Notes: generated by a model from the letters alone, not told the origin. Shown: positions 34,473 through 43,045, counted from the stretch's first letter. The stretch is 48,224 nucleotides of DNA from Planctomycetota bacterium (GCA_028280785.1 JANQLF010000203.1:1-48224), one strand, 5' to 3'. Made by a program: numbers and translations.

Positions 34473-36056
34473 TTACTTTTTATTCTCGATGTGCTCGTCG
34501 AATAGGGCTGTCAGCGCATGCATAGAAAACGGTTTACGCAAGTAAGCCTTGGCACCGTGGCTGAGCAAGTATTCCGAATCGGCTCCACGATCATAACCAG
34601 AGATGAGAATGACTTTTACCTCAGCATCTTGTTCTTTGAGGAGGTCAAATGCTTGGCGGCCACTCATTTCCTCCATAACCAAATCGAGAAGAACCACGCC
34701 AATGTTTTGTTGGAATTTTTGAAATAAAGCAATTCCTTCAGGACCATTGGCTGCTGGGAGCACCGGATAACCAATACTTTCAATCAATGTTTTCATAATG
34801 GGACGTAAATTTTCATCATCATCAATTAATAAAACATGAGGCGTCTGCGATGTCATAACTTTTAGTGAAGCAGAAGACATCGGCTCATCGTCACCAATAT
34901 GAATAGGTAAATACAGTTTAAAGGTCGTGCCTGCACCTTTTTGTGAGTGCACACTAATGCAGCCAAGGTGACTATTTATCGTACCGTAGACCGCCGATAA
35001 ACCGAGGCCGGTACCTTTGCCGCGTTCTTTGGTGGTAAAAAATGGTTCAAAGATGCGCTGCAATAAACTTTCGTCCATGCCATGACCACTGTCGGTGACT
35101 TCGATGAGCACATAATGCGCATTTTTAATATGTGGAAAATTAACCTGCCAGTCTTCGGTTTTGAGAAATGTTTTAGAACAGGCAATATTCAGCGTGCCAC
35201 CGTCGGGCATCGCATCCTGGGCATTGATACACAAATTTAATATCATGCTTTGAATAGCGGTTTGATCACCCATGCAACTTAAGTCATGTTTGGAGGCATC
35301 AAAGGAAATGGTAATATTTTTACGCAGCGCATGTCGGGCAATTTCAGTCGTTTGGTGTAAAATATCATTAATCGGTAATACTGATTCTTCGGTGGCAGAT
35401 TTACGCGAAAAAGCCAGTAAATTACGGATCAATTCAGCAGCATTCTCACTCACGCGCATAATTAAATCGATGTAATCCTGACGTTTTTCGTTTTGATCAT
35501 TGCCGAGCGTATCGAGTACTTGTGCGGCACCCATAATCGCACCAAGCATGTTATTAAAATCGTGGGCAATCCCACCGGTTAATTCACCTATACTTTGCAT
35601 TTTATCGGCGTGGCGTAATTGTTGCTCTAAGGTGGTTTGGTCGCTGATATCGCGCATCACCAAGACCGCACCAGAGAGAGTATGTTGATCATTAAAAATA
35701 GGCGCGGCGTTACCGGAAACAAAACGCACGTTGTCTTGTTGCGACAACAATAAAGCGTTGTCGTCAATATGCATGGTATCTTGTTGTTGAATCGCGTCGA
35801 ATATTGGATTGGTAATATGTTCACGTGAATGGCGATCAATAAAATGACAAATATCATCGATTGGCTGACCAATCGTTTCTAAAGATTCACAATCTAATAA
35901 TAATTCAGCACTGGGGTTAACTAATAAAATCTTCCCTTCGTTATCGGTTGCGATAACGGCATCACTCAATGAATCGAGGATGGTACGCAGGGTATCTTCC
36001 TGATTTTCTTTTTTGAGTGCCTGTGTAGTTACACTTGAATGTTTACGTGTATTCAT
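34473..36056 (-). CDS. Hybrid histidine kinase (PAS-HisKA-HATPase-receiver), soluble
   Basis: A protein of 527 residues from the ATG at 36056 (a frame opens at 36092). The PAS domain spans about 20-140 (SLSDAVIATDNEGKILLVNP), the His motif is GGIAHDFNNMLGAIMGAAQV, the ATPase has LNLCINAQDAMPDGG (N box), SGHGMD (G1) and GKGTGLGLSAVYG (G2), and the C-terminal receiver has VVLLDLVMEEMSG. No transmembrane segment is visible, so it senses something in the cytoplasm, possibly through PAS. The C-terminal receiver resembles a phosphorelay or a brake on kinase output. The NtrC-type gene nearby is a likely partner. Confidence 0.93.
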   Translation of the reverse strand: MNTRKHSSVTTQALKKENQEDTLRTILDSLSDAVIATDNEGKILLVNPSAELLLDCESLETIGQPIDDICHFIDRHSREHITNPIFDAIQQQDTMHIDDNALLLSQQDNVRFVSGNAAPIFNDQHTLSGAVLVMRDISDQTTLEQQLRHADKMQSIGELTGGIAHDFNNMLGAIMGAAQVLDTLGNDQNEKRQDYIDLIMRVSENAAELIRNLLAFSRKSATEESVLPINDILHQTTEIARHALRKNITISFDASKHDLSCMGDQTAIQSMILNLCINAQDAMPDGGTLNIACSKTFLKTEDWQVNFPHIKNAHYVLIEVTDSGHGMDESLLQRIFEPFFTTKERGKGTGLGLSAVYGTINSHLGCISVHSQKGAGTTFKLYLPIHIGDDEPMSSASLKVMTSQTPHVLLIDDDENLRPIMKTLIESIGYPVLPAANGPEGIALFQKFQQNIGVVLLDLVMEEMSGRQAFDLLKEQDAEVKVILISGYDRGADSEYLLSHGAKAYLRKPFSMHALTALFDEHIENKK

Positions 36057-36228
36057 CGTAGCTGGACCATTAAATATAACGATAATGTACAAATCGGCAA
36101 GTCGGGCGGCAGATTATCCCGGTTTTTGTGTTAGGTCATTGTCCCTAGCGGCAAACAGAAATAGTAAGACAATGGTAGCCACATCCGCATTCCAATCGAA
36201 GGTGGAAATGGTGAATTGAGGGGCATTT

Positions 36229-36765
36229 ATGAGTGATGACATGGAGATCTGGGCTCGCGCTATCATCGAGCAGAATCAGCGCTGGTTGATGGCCTATTTT
36301 CTGTCCTCAACTGGTAACCCCATCGTAGCTGAGGATTTGTGCCAAGATGTATTTGTCGCTGCCTTGAAAGGTCGAGATCGATTTGACAGCAGTCGACCCT
36401 TTGGGGCCTGGTTGCGGGGTATCGCCCGCAATGTGCTGTTGATGCATTATCGTTCGGCAGGCAAGGCGCCGATAAATCTTGGCGATAAATTACTGCATGT
36501 CCTCGATGAGATCACCGAAGACTACGAAAAAGACGCAGCCGACCCAGAGCATGAAGAAATTGCCTTAGGTGGTCTGCGAGACTGCATGAAAAAATTATCT
36601 GAACGAGCGCGCACGCTTTTGTCATTGAAATATGGCAAGCATATGCGTTCGAAAGAAATTAGTGAGCGTATGGATATGAAGGCAACGGCTGTGGATATGG
36701 CCATCAGCCGTGGACGTAAAGCGCTCAAAGAATGTATGGAGAAAAAAGGAGTTGTTCGTGTCTGA
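36229..36765 (+). CDS. ECF-type RNA polymerase sigma factor (PVC type)
   Basis: A 178-residue sigma factor with region 2 (NPIVAEDLCQDVFVAALKGR, RPFGAWLRGIARNVLLMHYR) and region 4 (RARTLLSLKYGKHMRSKEIS, KATAVDMAISRGRKALKE). GAGGGG lies upstream of the ATG. The next gene, a FecR-type membrane protein, starts inside its last codons, so the two are coupled. In PVC genomes, such sigma/FecR pairs are numerous and may act as a surface-signalling pair with FecR as anti-sigma or sensor. The target promoter is unknown. Confidence 0.88.
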   Translation: MSDDMEIWARAIIEQNQRWLMAYFLSSTGNPIVAEDLCQDVFVAALKGRDRFDSSRPFGAWLRGIARNVLLMHYRSAGKAPINLGDKLLHVLDEITEDYEKDAADPEHEEIALGGLRDCMKKLSERARTLLSLKYGKHMRSKEISERMDMKATAVDMAISRGRKALKECMEKKGVVRV

Positions 36766-38098
36766 TGACGAACTGCAAACACTGATTGAATTATATTTGC
36801 GCGGCGAGGCCAGCTCTTCGCAGCAAGTACAATTAGTTGAAGCAATGGAAGAAAATGATCGCATCTTAAATAAGGTCTATCAGGAATCACTGCTTGAACA
36901 TGACCTGCATAATTATTTCAAGAAAACCAATACCGAAGATTTAATGCGTCGCGTGGTCAAGGCCTGCGGTACCCCACAAACACGCTCGTATAAAAAACGC
37001 ATTCAAACCCAAGAACGCCGTCGCTTTGTCCGACAAATTGTTCCACTTGCAGCTGCTGCATTAATATTGGTGTGCATCAGTGTTATTTTAGTGGTGCAAA
37101 GCAATGCGAGTAAGCAATTATTAAATATCGATCAAACCGAAGGACCGGCCATTTATAAAATCGTTAACCAAAGTCTGCAACCTGTTGAAGCAGGAAATAT
37201 TATTTATGCTGGTGACCGATTAATGGTGGCAGAGCGCAGTAACGCCGTGCTCAGTTATAAAGATGGAACCACGTTACTGTGCGAAGCAGGGACGCTCTTA
37301 GAATTTTTTGAAGTCAATGGCGCTAAAATAATTCAAGTCGATGAAGGCCAGATACATGCCAACGTTGCTAAACAAAAGCAAGGCGCATCGATGACCTTGC
37401 GCAGTCGTCACGCTGAAGTATCGGTCTTGGGTACCAGTTTTGATTTACGTGTTGATGATGAATCGACCAAGGTTGATGTGGTCGAAGGTTTAGTGCAGTG
37501 CTCGAATAAACGCGGCGAAGTCACCACGCTCGCCAAAGGCGAAGGTGCGAGCATCGATGGCAAAGGCAGCATTGCTAAAATAAAACACAAGCCTGATTAT
37601 GATGCACCGTATAACTGGTCATTTACCTTAAATGATATTGAATGTGCGGATTGGCAGGGCGTCATCGTCGAAGGATCTGAAGAAGATGTCTTTGCCCTGC
37701 GTTCAGTTGTGCGTGAGAAAAACGAGCATCATGGCATCGTGTCCTCACAGCATTGGTATGACCCGCGTTTTCGTATCCGCGAAGATTCAATCATTCGCAT
37801 GAAAATGAAATTAGAAAAAGATGGTTTCTGGCACATGTTTTTGCTGACCCAACCGAAAGCGGGTCGCATGCCATCGGCAAACATGGAATTACAACCGAAA
37901 CTACCTGAAAACTATCAAGCCGGTGAATGGGTAACGATTGAATTTAGTCTCAAGGACACGCATAAAGAAGGTGCCGGTGCGCGTAAAACACACGAGTACA
38001 ATGATTATTTCTGCTATTGCTTTTTCTTCGATAGTCAGGAACGTGATCTTGGGATAACGATTGAGTCGTTTGAGATATTTAATCCGAATAAGAAATAG
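36758..38098 (+). CDS. FecR-domain membrane protein with C-terminal jelly-roll-like domain
   Basis: A 446-residue protein starting at GTG 36758 with AAGGAG six bases upstream. A frame opens at 36710, but it lies inside the sigma gene. The N-terminal 70 residues have a helical anti-sigma-like part (LQTLIELYLRGEASSSQQVQ), then one membrane segment (VPLAAAALILVCISVILVV), a FecR domain (AVLSYKDGTTLLCEAGTLLE, EVSVLGTSFDLRVDDESTKV) and a C-terminal beta-rich domain of about 160 residues like the LamG-type or jelly-roll domains often fused to FecR in PVC genomes. It probably controls the preceding ECF sigma factor in response to a surface ligand. Confidence 0.85.
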   Translation: MSDDELQTLIELYLRGEASSSQQVQLVEAMEENDRILNKVYQESLLEHDLHNYFKKTNTEDLMRRVVKACGTPQTRSYKKRIQTQERRRFVRQIVPLAAAALILVCISVILVVQSNASKQLLNIDQTEGPAIYKIVNQSLQPVEAGNIIYAGDRLMVAERSNAVLSYKDGTTLLCEAGTLLEFFEVNGAKIIQVDEGQIHANVAKQKQGASMTLRSRHAEVSVLGTSFDLRVDDESTKVDVVEGLVQCSNKRGEVTTLAKGEGASIDGKGSIAKIKHKPDYDAPYNWSFTLNDIECADWQGVIVEGSEEDVFALRSVVREKNEHHGIVSSQHWYDPRFRIREDSIIRMKMKLEKDGFWHMFLLTQPKAGRMPSANMELQPKLPENYQAGEWVTIEFSLKDTHKEGAGARKTHEYNDYFCYCFFFDSQERDLGITIESFEIFNPNKK

Positions 38099-38100
38099 AG

Positions 38101-38177
38101 TATAGAATTTCGAATCTTGATAGTCGAACCTCGAGTCTCGACTATCGATTTTCGAGACTCGAATATAGATGCTCGAG
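38101..38177. repeat. Heptamer array A, consensus NNTCGAN, 11 units
   Basis: Exactly 77 bases divide into eleven 7-base units of the form NNTCGAN, for example TTTCGAA, CCTCGAG and TCTCGAC; eight of the eleven hold an intact TCGA. It begins directly after the FecR stop. It shares the sub-block TCTCGACTATCGA with arrays C and D in the same orientation. Confidence 0.85.
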
Positions 38178-38193
38178 AATGTGCCCTGGGAAT

Positions 38194-38211
38194 GCCGAGC
38201 TCCAGCTCGGC
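38194..38211. repeat. GCCGAGCT palindrome
   Basis: GCCGAGCT (38194-38201), a two-base loop CC, and AGCTCGGC (38204-38211) form a perfect 8-bp hairpin. It lies between heptamer arrays A and B. Similar GCCGAGCTCCAGCTCGGC elements recur in intergenic DNA of various bacterial genomes by my recollection. Confidence 0.6.
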
Positions 38212-38241
38212 CCGAAATTGAAATTAGTTAACGAATGAGTT

Positions 38242-38297
38242 ATTCGACTATCGATATTCTAGAATCGTAAATCTAGACTCGAGATACGATAATCTAA
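38242..38297. repeat. Heptamer array B, degenerate NNTCGAN, 8 units
   Basis: Eight 7-base units in frame (ATTCGAC, TATCGAT, ATTCTAG, AATCGTA, AATCTAG, ACTCGAG and two degenerate ones). The TCGA core has decayed to TCTA or TCGT in several units. It ends 10 bases before the end of the metallo-hydrolase pseudogene. Confidence 0.75.
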
Positions 38298-38307
38298 ACT
38301 TTATTCC

Positions 38308-39179
38308 CTATTGCTCTTTCATCCAATCAACACACTCCCGCATCGCTTTCTTCATCGCATCTTTATCAGTGTGGTGACGACGACCATGCCCTGGTAAAAT
38401 CCATTCGAAATCTAAATCAACTAAACGTTCCATCGACGTAATTTGCTCACTCCAGTCATACCAGCAGTAATTCACAAAGGCGTAGAGCTGCTCTAAGCGC
38501 ACCGACCAGGCGAGGTGATCCCGGTAAATAAATATGTATTATACGCATGCAAAACGCTGTGGCCCTTGGTATGGCCAGGGGTGGGGATGATGCTGACGTC
38601 ATCATAAAGTTGATGGACCTCATTACCGCTTAACTGAATTTCAATATCCTTAATTTTTTCACTAATGTCATCGACATGCATGATGCGTTCACAGCCAAGA
38701 TATTCACCGAACTGACGATGATCGGCAATATCATCTTTATGTGATAACCACATGTAACGGGCGCCACCAAGTTTTTTAATACTCTCAATCAGCGGCCCGT
38801 TAAAGCGCGGTGAATCGATTAAAATATTACCTTCCGGATGGGTAATTAAATAGCTGGCCGCACCGTAAGATTTTTCACTGTGAAAGCCACAGTAATAAAC
38901 GTTATCGGCAATTTCGACCGGAAACATATCGCGAACGCGACTGATTAAAGGTGTTTTTTCCTGATTACCAATCGAAGCGGTTGGACAGGCCATCATTGCT
39001 TGTAGCGCTAATATTGTTTGCTCTTCGTTTTCAGGTTGTTGATGCACATAGGATTGATCGCCGTGACGACCAAACGAATCAGGTGCTAACCAACGACACG
39101 TATCGCAATCGATGCAGGACGAATCGACGTAGAAAGCGCCTTTGGCGTTTATGCGGCGGCGTTTGGTTATTTGGGCCAT
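38308..39179 (-). pseudogene. Ferredoxin-metallo-beta-lactamase fusion, broken by a single frameshift
   Basis: The upstream frame (39179 to 38493, 228 residues) has a 4Fe-4S ferredoxin part (CIDCDTC at residues 22-28 and a fourth Cys in ACPTASIG) and a metallo-beta-lactamase domain (LSHKDDIADH, PTPGHTKGHS). It then runs out of frame at YLFTG. The remaining 64 residues, MRLEQLYAFVNYCWYDWSEQ and later ILPGHGRRHH, continue in another frame (to 38308). Adding one base at the C-run 38520-38522 restores YLFTGDHLAWSVRLEQLY, including the metal-ligand motif GDH. The family is a known MBL-ferredoxin fusion of cyanobacteria and others, function unclear. Either a real mutation or a one-base sequencing error. 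Confidence 0.85.
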
Positions 39180-39230
39180 GATGCTTAGTATACTTGGTAT
39201 TTACTAAGATTTATCTATTGGATTTTGGAA

Positions 39231-39342
39231 TTTTGAGGTTTGATTCTCGACTATCGAACCTCGAATATCGAAACTCGAGCCTCGACTATCGAATTTCGAT
39301 TATCGAAACTCGAGACTCCAGGTTCTAGACTCGAGATTCGGA
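39231..39342. repeat. Heptamer array C, consensus NNTCGAN, about 16 units
   Basis: Sixteen 7-base units, ten of them with an intact TCGA (TATCGAA four times, ACTCGAG three times, also CCTCGAA, TCTCGAC, TTTCGAT). Edges are degenerate (TTTTGAG, GTTTGAT on the left; ATTCGGA on the right). It lies 51 bases upstream of the metallo-hydrolase start and 153 bases before the four-helix-bundle gene. Confidence 0.88.
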
Positions 39343-39495
39343 ATTATTACGAACCCTTACCAACGTAAAACTAGCTCCTCATTTATTCCAACCTTACCAC
39401 ATGTGCTCGCAGTAAAGAGTTCCCTCACTGCGTTCGGCACTTCGTGCTCTTGACAGCTGTGCGCATGCGGACGGCAGGAATTATAAGGAGCAACA
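39343..39495 (+). other. Leader of the four-helix-bundle gene
   Basis: Together with array C this makes 316 bases between genes. After the array the DNA turns GC-richer and contains GCAC-TTC-GTGC, a small hairpin near 39437-39447. The Shine-Dalgarno AAGGAG sits six bases before the ATG at 39496. No reliable promoter is seen. Confidence 0.4.
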
Positions 39496-39834
39496 ATGCA
39501 CAACATCAACAACCTACGCATTTATCAAAAAGCACGCGAGAATTTGCGCGCAGTCCATCAACTTAAGCGACGCGGAAGGGACTTCGGTGATTTAGCAAAT
39601 CAACTCGAACGCTCTGCCATATCGGTAGTGTCCAACATAGCGGAAGGGGCAGCGCAAGATTCAAATAAACAATGCCTACGCTTCCTCGGTTATGCACGCG
39701 CATCGAACACGGAATTAAAAAGCCAAATCGAATTACTGAGCGATATTGGGAAAATTACTAACGATCATCCATTGCTCGATCAATTAGATCACCTCGGCGC
39801 CATGATCTCCGCATTCATGGCACGTCTGCGGTAG
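39496..39834 (+). CDS. Four-helix-bundle protein (23S rRNA intervening-sequence type, PF05635)
   Basis: A 112-residue helical protein. LRIYQKARENLRAVHQLKRR, LANQLERSAISVVSNIAEGA and FLGYARASNTELKSQIELLS match the four-helix-bundle (S23) family, first known from intervening sequences in 23S rRNA and now found in many genomes as single genes in variable locations. Members form pentamers and have no settled biochemical role. AAGGAG precedes the start. It is followed by two hairpins, one with a T-run, so it is probably monocistronic. Confidence 0.9.
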   Translation: MHNINNLRIYQKARENLRAVHQLKRRGRDFGDLANQLERSAISVVSNIAEGAAQDSNKQCLRFLGYARASNTELKSQIELLSDIGKITNDHPLLDQLDHLGAMISAFMARLR

Positions 39835-39855
39835 TAGTCCTGGGGTGAGCACGGC

Positions 39856-39876
39856 AAAATCGCACAGCGATTTTTT
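39856..39876 (+). terminator. Rho-independent terminator after the four-helix-bundle gene
   Basis: AAAATCGC (39856-39863), loop ACA, GCGATTTT (39867-39874) followed by two more T. The stem is A-T rich at the base, giving a six-T tail at the 3' side. It lies 21 bases past the stop. Confidence 0.75.
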
Positions 39877-39896
39877 AAGGCCATGGGCATGGCCTT
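39877..39896. repeat. Second hairpin in the same spacer
   Basis: AAGGCCAT (39877-39884), loop GGGC, ATGGCCTT (39889-39896) is a perfect 8-bp stem that directly follows the terminator. The remaining spacer up to 40044 holds GC-rich GCAGCGCAGCGAGGACACGA, then an AT-rich part; no gene is seen. Confidence 0.6.
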
Positions 39897-40044
39897 ATTG
39901 CTGAGCGCAACGCGACGAAGTGCCCGCAGCGCAGCGAGGACACGAGGAGATGGATAAGTTGTCGATTTCATAGTCAAATGATGGTTGAATGCTGTGCCTT
40001 GCCGCCCTGTGTCAAAAGACTTGTGAAATCAATGTGTCTTTTAC

Positions 40045-40374
40045 TTGTTAGTGAGTTTCTCCCAATATATACTGTTATGCTGCCTAAATATGCATTTACT
40101 GAACACAAATAATAAATGGGTAAGAAGGGGTCTGTATTTCTTAATACTGCCGTCCTCTTATGTCATGATATATATTATGTTGAGTATCATGGGTCAGAGA
40201 TTCTATTTTCCAAATAAGAGCAATCCATATCTGCATTATAATGATGATGCCCATGCTAATGAGTGGAGACCTATGTTATTCACAGATGAGGATATTATGT
40301 ATAAGATATATTGGCCACTCTTTGTTATTGATAACGGCTTCTTTCATAAGCAAGAATGTGATTGTGATATTTAG
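40045..40374 (+). CDS. Small hypothetical membrane protein
   Basis: A frame of 109 residues with hydrophobic segments in the N-terminal half (GLYFLILPSSYVMIYIMLSI) and a charged, aromatic C-terminal half. The first possible start is a TTG at 40045 and the first ATG is at 40090 (94 residues), preceded by no clear Shine-Dalgarno sequence. The DNA is AT-rich. It opens the island of short genes and may be decayed. Family not recognised. Confidence 0.4.
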   Translation: MLVSFSQYILLCCLNMHLLNTNNKWVRRGLYFLILPSSYVMIYIMLSIMGQRFYFPNKSNPYLHYNDDAHANEWRPMLFTDEDIMYKIYWPLFVIDNGFFHKQECDCDI

Positions 40375-40393
40375 CGCTAACGCAATTAAGAAA

Positions 40394-40765
40394 ATGAATA
40401 GACCAAGATTAACTAAGGGTTTGGCTCATCTCTGTAATGCATATGGTATTTATGTAAAATCCATATCTGACTTACATGCGAATATTATATTACCCGATGA
40501 CGGCGAAGCCTATATGGCGATTGACGATATTAAATTCATTCTTCAAGTGGAAACAGTCGATTATGAATTGTGCGAAGAAATTGAGGAACATTTAAAACTA
40601 ATTAAAACAGAATATGAATGGTATCTGAATAGAGAAATCCCGTGCCCAAGGTGCGAATCGACTGACGTAAGGGAGGGGTTTGATAAACCGAGAGATATTG
40701 AGCCTCCTATTAACTATCAAATGCATTGTAACTCCTGTCAATATGAATGGGTGGACAATGATTGA
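40394..40765 (+). CDS. Hypothetical protein with C-terminal zinc ribbon
   Basis: The frame opens at 40241, but the ATG at 40394 gives a sensible 123-residue protein. The N-terminal half is mixed helix and strand (RLTKGLAHLCNAYGIYVKSI, YELCEEIEEHLKLIKTEYEW). The C-terminal half has CPRCESTDVREGF and later HCNSCQYEW, a Cys4 zinc ribbon of a type often seen at the C-terminus of small immunity-like or DUF proteins. The next gene overlaps it by eight bases. Confidence 0.6.
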   Translation: MNRPRLTKGLAHLCNAYGIYVKSISDLHANIILPDDGEAYMAIDDIKFILQVETVDYELCEEIEEHLKLIKTEYEWYLNREIPCPRCESTDVREGFDKPRDIEPPINYQMHCNSCQYEWVDND

Positions 40766-41255
40766 GGATGAAGAGAAGAGTTTTGATTGTGCAATAGTTG
40801 GATTTGATGGGTTCATGGAAAATTGGCATAATAAGTTTGGTTCAGTTGAACCTGTTGGCATTGATGAGCATGTAATTCGAGAACGAGAATCGAAATTGGG
40901 ATGTTATTTCCCTAATGATTATTTTGATTTTATAAAGCTGATTGGGGATACTCCAACGCATACGGAGATTTGCGCCGGATTTAAAGAGATGGAGGAGTCG
41001 CAGGTAGATCATGCAAATTGTATCGAGGAAGCGGTAGCCGATGGCTTGTCACCAGATTGGCCCGTTGGAACGGAGCTATTCGTCCCGATATACGAATGCG
41101 ATGCTTATTGTGCAGGTAGCATAGGTCTTCGAGATGAAAAAATGAGAGACCAGCCATACAAGGTGTTTGTATATGAAACGAATAAATACACTAGAATTGG
41201 AGCAGCGGCAAATATTTGGTCTTTTATGGCAAGACATTTTATACCAGCACAGTAA
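40758..41255 (+). CDS. SMI1/KNR4 (SUKH)-type immunity-like protein
   Basis: A 165-residue protein. The frame opens at 40680, but the ATG at 40758 overlaps the previous stop (ATGATTGA). GIDEHVIRERESKLGCYFPN followed by DYFDFIKLIGDTPTH matches the N-terminal SUKH pattern (x-I-x-x-x-E-x-x-L-x-x-x-F-P-x-x-Y-x-x-F). SUKH proteins are widespread immunity proteins against nuclease and other toxins of contact-dependent and polymorphic toxin systems. No toxin gene is adjacent. The family call rests on this one block; the rest is not diagnostic. Confidence 0.65.
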   Translation: MIEDEEKSFDCAIVGFDGFMENWHNKFGSVEPVGIDEHVIRERESKLGCYFPNDYFDFIKLIGDTPTHTEICAGFKEMEESQVDHANCIEEAVADGLSPDWPVGTELFVPIYECDAYCAGSIGLRDEKMRDQPYKVFVYETNKYTRIGAAANIWSFMARHFIPAQ

Positions 41256-41278
41256 TATAGTAACTCAGAGAGAAACTA

Positions 41279-42136
41279 ATGAATAGCGATAGTGATAGCG
41301 AAGGGTTAGAGTTACCTGAATTATCAGACGAACCACATCTCACTTCGCCGGATTCGATTTATTATTTATGCATATCTTCTCACAGAAAGTTCTTTGCATG
41401 GAAGCTGATTAAGGAGAAAGAGCCCGACAATTATACACTCCTATTTGATCGACCCGTTTTCGACGACCGTGAAATGATAGATGAGATGTGTAAAAAGCAT
41501 TTTATTCACTGGGGTTTTGTAGACCCAGATGTATCAGTCACTATTAATGATGCACAGATTACAAAAATATTTGATGAAATGCTCAATGTAGCGCTTTCGG
41601 TCATTCCTGAGCATCATTCCGGTTTTGATGGGGAAACCCACTATTTCGCTATTAATGCAGGGGAAAGCGGCATATCGCAATGGTCTTGGTGGTCTGACCA
41701 ACCGAAGCAATGGCAATCCCTTTTTGACATCAGAGATAAATTAGACGGAATAATTCATTATTATATTGACGGTACAGATATAAAGGAGACCTACAAAGTA
41801 ATACACACGAATCATATAGGGCAAATGTATTCAGAACACGGGAACTTGATGCGCAGTGATTCTACAGCGTTGAGGGAGATCCGCTTCGAGAAACGTGAAT
41901 CAGCACTGAAGCACGCAAAGAAATATATTGAAGACTTCCCTGAGCTACAATGCTCAATTTTTGATGCGCAGGGAAACGAAGAAGTGATACGTAACGCCGA
42001 GGCTCAAGAAGAATATATGAACTCATTTGGACAGTCACGTTATGAGAAGAACTTAGATTTGTTTATGACGATTTTGTTCTTTGGATCTTTGTTGATGAAT
42101 GTCGCATTCATTGTGATGTGGATAATCTATTCATGA
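41279..42136 (+). CDS. Hypothetical protein with C-terminal membrane anchor
   Basis: A 285-residue protein with an acidic N-terminus (SDSDSEGLELPELSDEP), a mixed soluble body with a tryptophan-rich stretch (SGISQWSWWSDQPKQWQ), a charged helical region (RFEKRESALKHAKKYIEDFP) and one C-terminal transmembrane segment (TILFFGSLLMNVAFIVMWII). The ordering suggests a tail-anchored cytoplasmic protein. It is the largest gene in the island. I do not recognise the family. Confidence 0.55.
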   Translation: MNSDSDSEGLELPELSDEPHLTSPDSIYYLCISSHRKFFAWKLIKEKEPDNYTLLFDRPVFDDREMIDEMCKKHFIHWGFVDPDVSVTINDAQITKIFDEMLNVALSVIPEHHSGFDGETHYFAINAGESGISQWSWWSDQPKQWQSLFDIRDKLDGIIHYYIDGTDIKETYKVIHTNHIGQMYSEHGNLMRSDSTALREIRFEKRESALKHAKKYIEDFPELQCSIFDAQGNEEVIRNAEAQEEYMNSFGQSRYEKNLDLFMTILFFGSLLMNVAFIVMWIIYS

Positions 42137-42150
42137 TAGCAGATACGTAA

Positions 42151-42585
42151 ATGGATAAGACCAAATGGAAAATTGCACTCTATATTATTCTTGGCTTGGC
42201 ATTCATATTGATGCTACCGATTGTCATTGCAGGAAAGCCGTGGAGTGATAATGGTTACTATCAAAACGTCGATGGGAAAAATAATCTATTTCTTTTATTA
42301 GATTTGGATCAATATGATTTATCGATTGACGGAATAGTCGAAGGCGATTTGACCTTATTTATAAACACACATGGAATTGAATGGGAGGCAATGTCTCAAG
42401 TTGCTGGTGTAAGAGAATCCTCATTGTACTTTGGTGTACAAAGTGAAGTGGGGTCGAAAATAGGTAATGGAAAAATAGCATTGACCTTACCAATGGGCCA
42501 AAAATTACATTTTAAAAAAGTGATGAATCCTCTCTCACTTTATTACTACATGTATGTGAACCTTACGTGTAAAAGAGATAGTTAG
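42151..42585 (+). CDS. Hypothetical membrane-anchored protein
   Basis: A 144-residue protein with an N-terminal anchor or signal (IALYIILGLAFILMLPIVIA) and a beta-rich remainder (NLFLLLDLDQYDLSIDGIVE, KIALTLPMGQKLHFKKVMNP). Co-directional with its neighbours; only four bases separate it from the next gene. No motif recognised. Confidence 0.5.
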   Translation: MDKTKWKIALYIILGLAFILMLPIVIAGKPWSDNGYYQNVDGKNNLFLLLDLDQYDLSIDGIVEGDLTLFINTHGIEWEAMSQVAGVRESSLYFGVQSEVGSKIGNGKIALTLPMGQKLHFKKVMNPLSLYYYMYVNLTCKRDS

Positions 42586-42589
42586 TAAC

Positions 42590-43045
42590 ATGGCTATAAA
42601 CTTTGCATTTTTGTTTGGGCTGGGAAAATTGCGATGTACCAACTGTCGATGCGTAATAAAATCTGATGCTGATCGTCTCCATGGTCATGGTAGTGACGAA
42701 GAAGGCCCGTTTTCTTTTACTGTAATCTCTTATGTTTGTGAGCATTGCGGAGCTAAAGTTTCAAGGACCTTGAGCAACGAAAAAGAAATGAAAACTAATT
42801 GGTCACACGGAACCATCGATGATCTCGATATAGTAGAAAAGATCACGAGTGTGGAACTGGGCCAGATAAAATCTAAGTTAGCACGTTACCCGGCAACGTA
42901 TCAATCGTTAGAGGAAATATTGGCTAAAATGAAAAACGGAGATGTTGTTTATCGAATTAGATCAGACATTGACGACAAAACAGGTTTGGCAATTGTTCGA
43001 GGAGATTTAGTATTGGGGTTATTAATAACAGGGATGAACCTATGA
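42590..43045 (+). CDS. Hypothetical protein with N-terminal zinc ribbon
   Basis: A 151-residue protein with CTNCRC near residue 16 and CEHCGAKV near residue 50, a Cys4 zinc-binding pair. Between them lies a short histidine-containing loop (DADRLHGHGSDEEG). The C-terminal part is helical then hydrophobic (KTGLAIVRGDLVLGLLITGM). The stop overlaps the next start by four bases (ATGA), indicating coupling. Family not recognised. Confidence 0.55.
   Translation: MAINFAFLFGLGKLRCTNCRCVIKSDADRLHGHGSDEEGPFSFTVISYVCEHCGAKVSRTLSNEKEMKTNWSHGTIDDLDIVEKITSVELGQIKSKLARYPATYQSLEEILAKMKNGDVVYRIRSDIDDKTGLAIVRGDLVLGLLITGMNL

Noticed and set aside
38308-38502. The short frame treated as an independent 64-codon gene.
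   Set aside because: It lacks a start with a ribosome-binding site and continues the upstream ferredoxin-MBL protein after a one-base shift.
38101-39342. CRISPR array, because of regular repeats.
   Set aside because: The unit is 7 bases with no spacers and no cas genes are nearby.
39835-40044. A tRNA or other structured RNA gene after the four-helix-bundle gene.
   Set aside because: The stems are a terminator and a simple hairpin; no cloverleaf or conserved tRNA bases were found.
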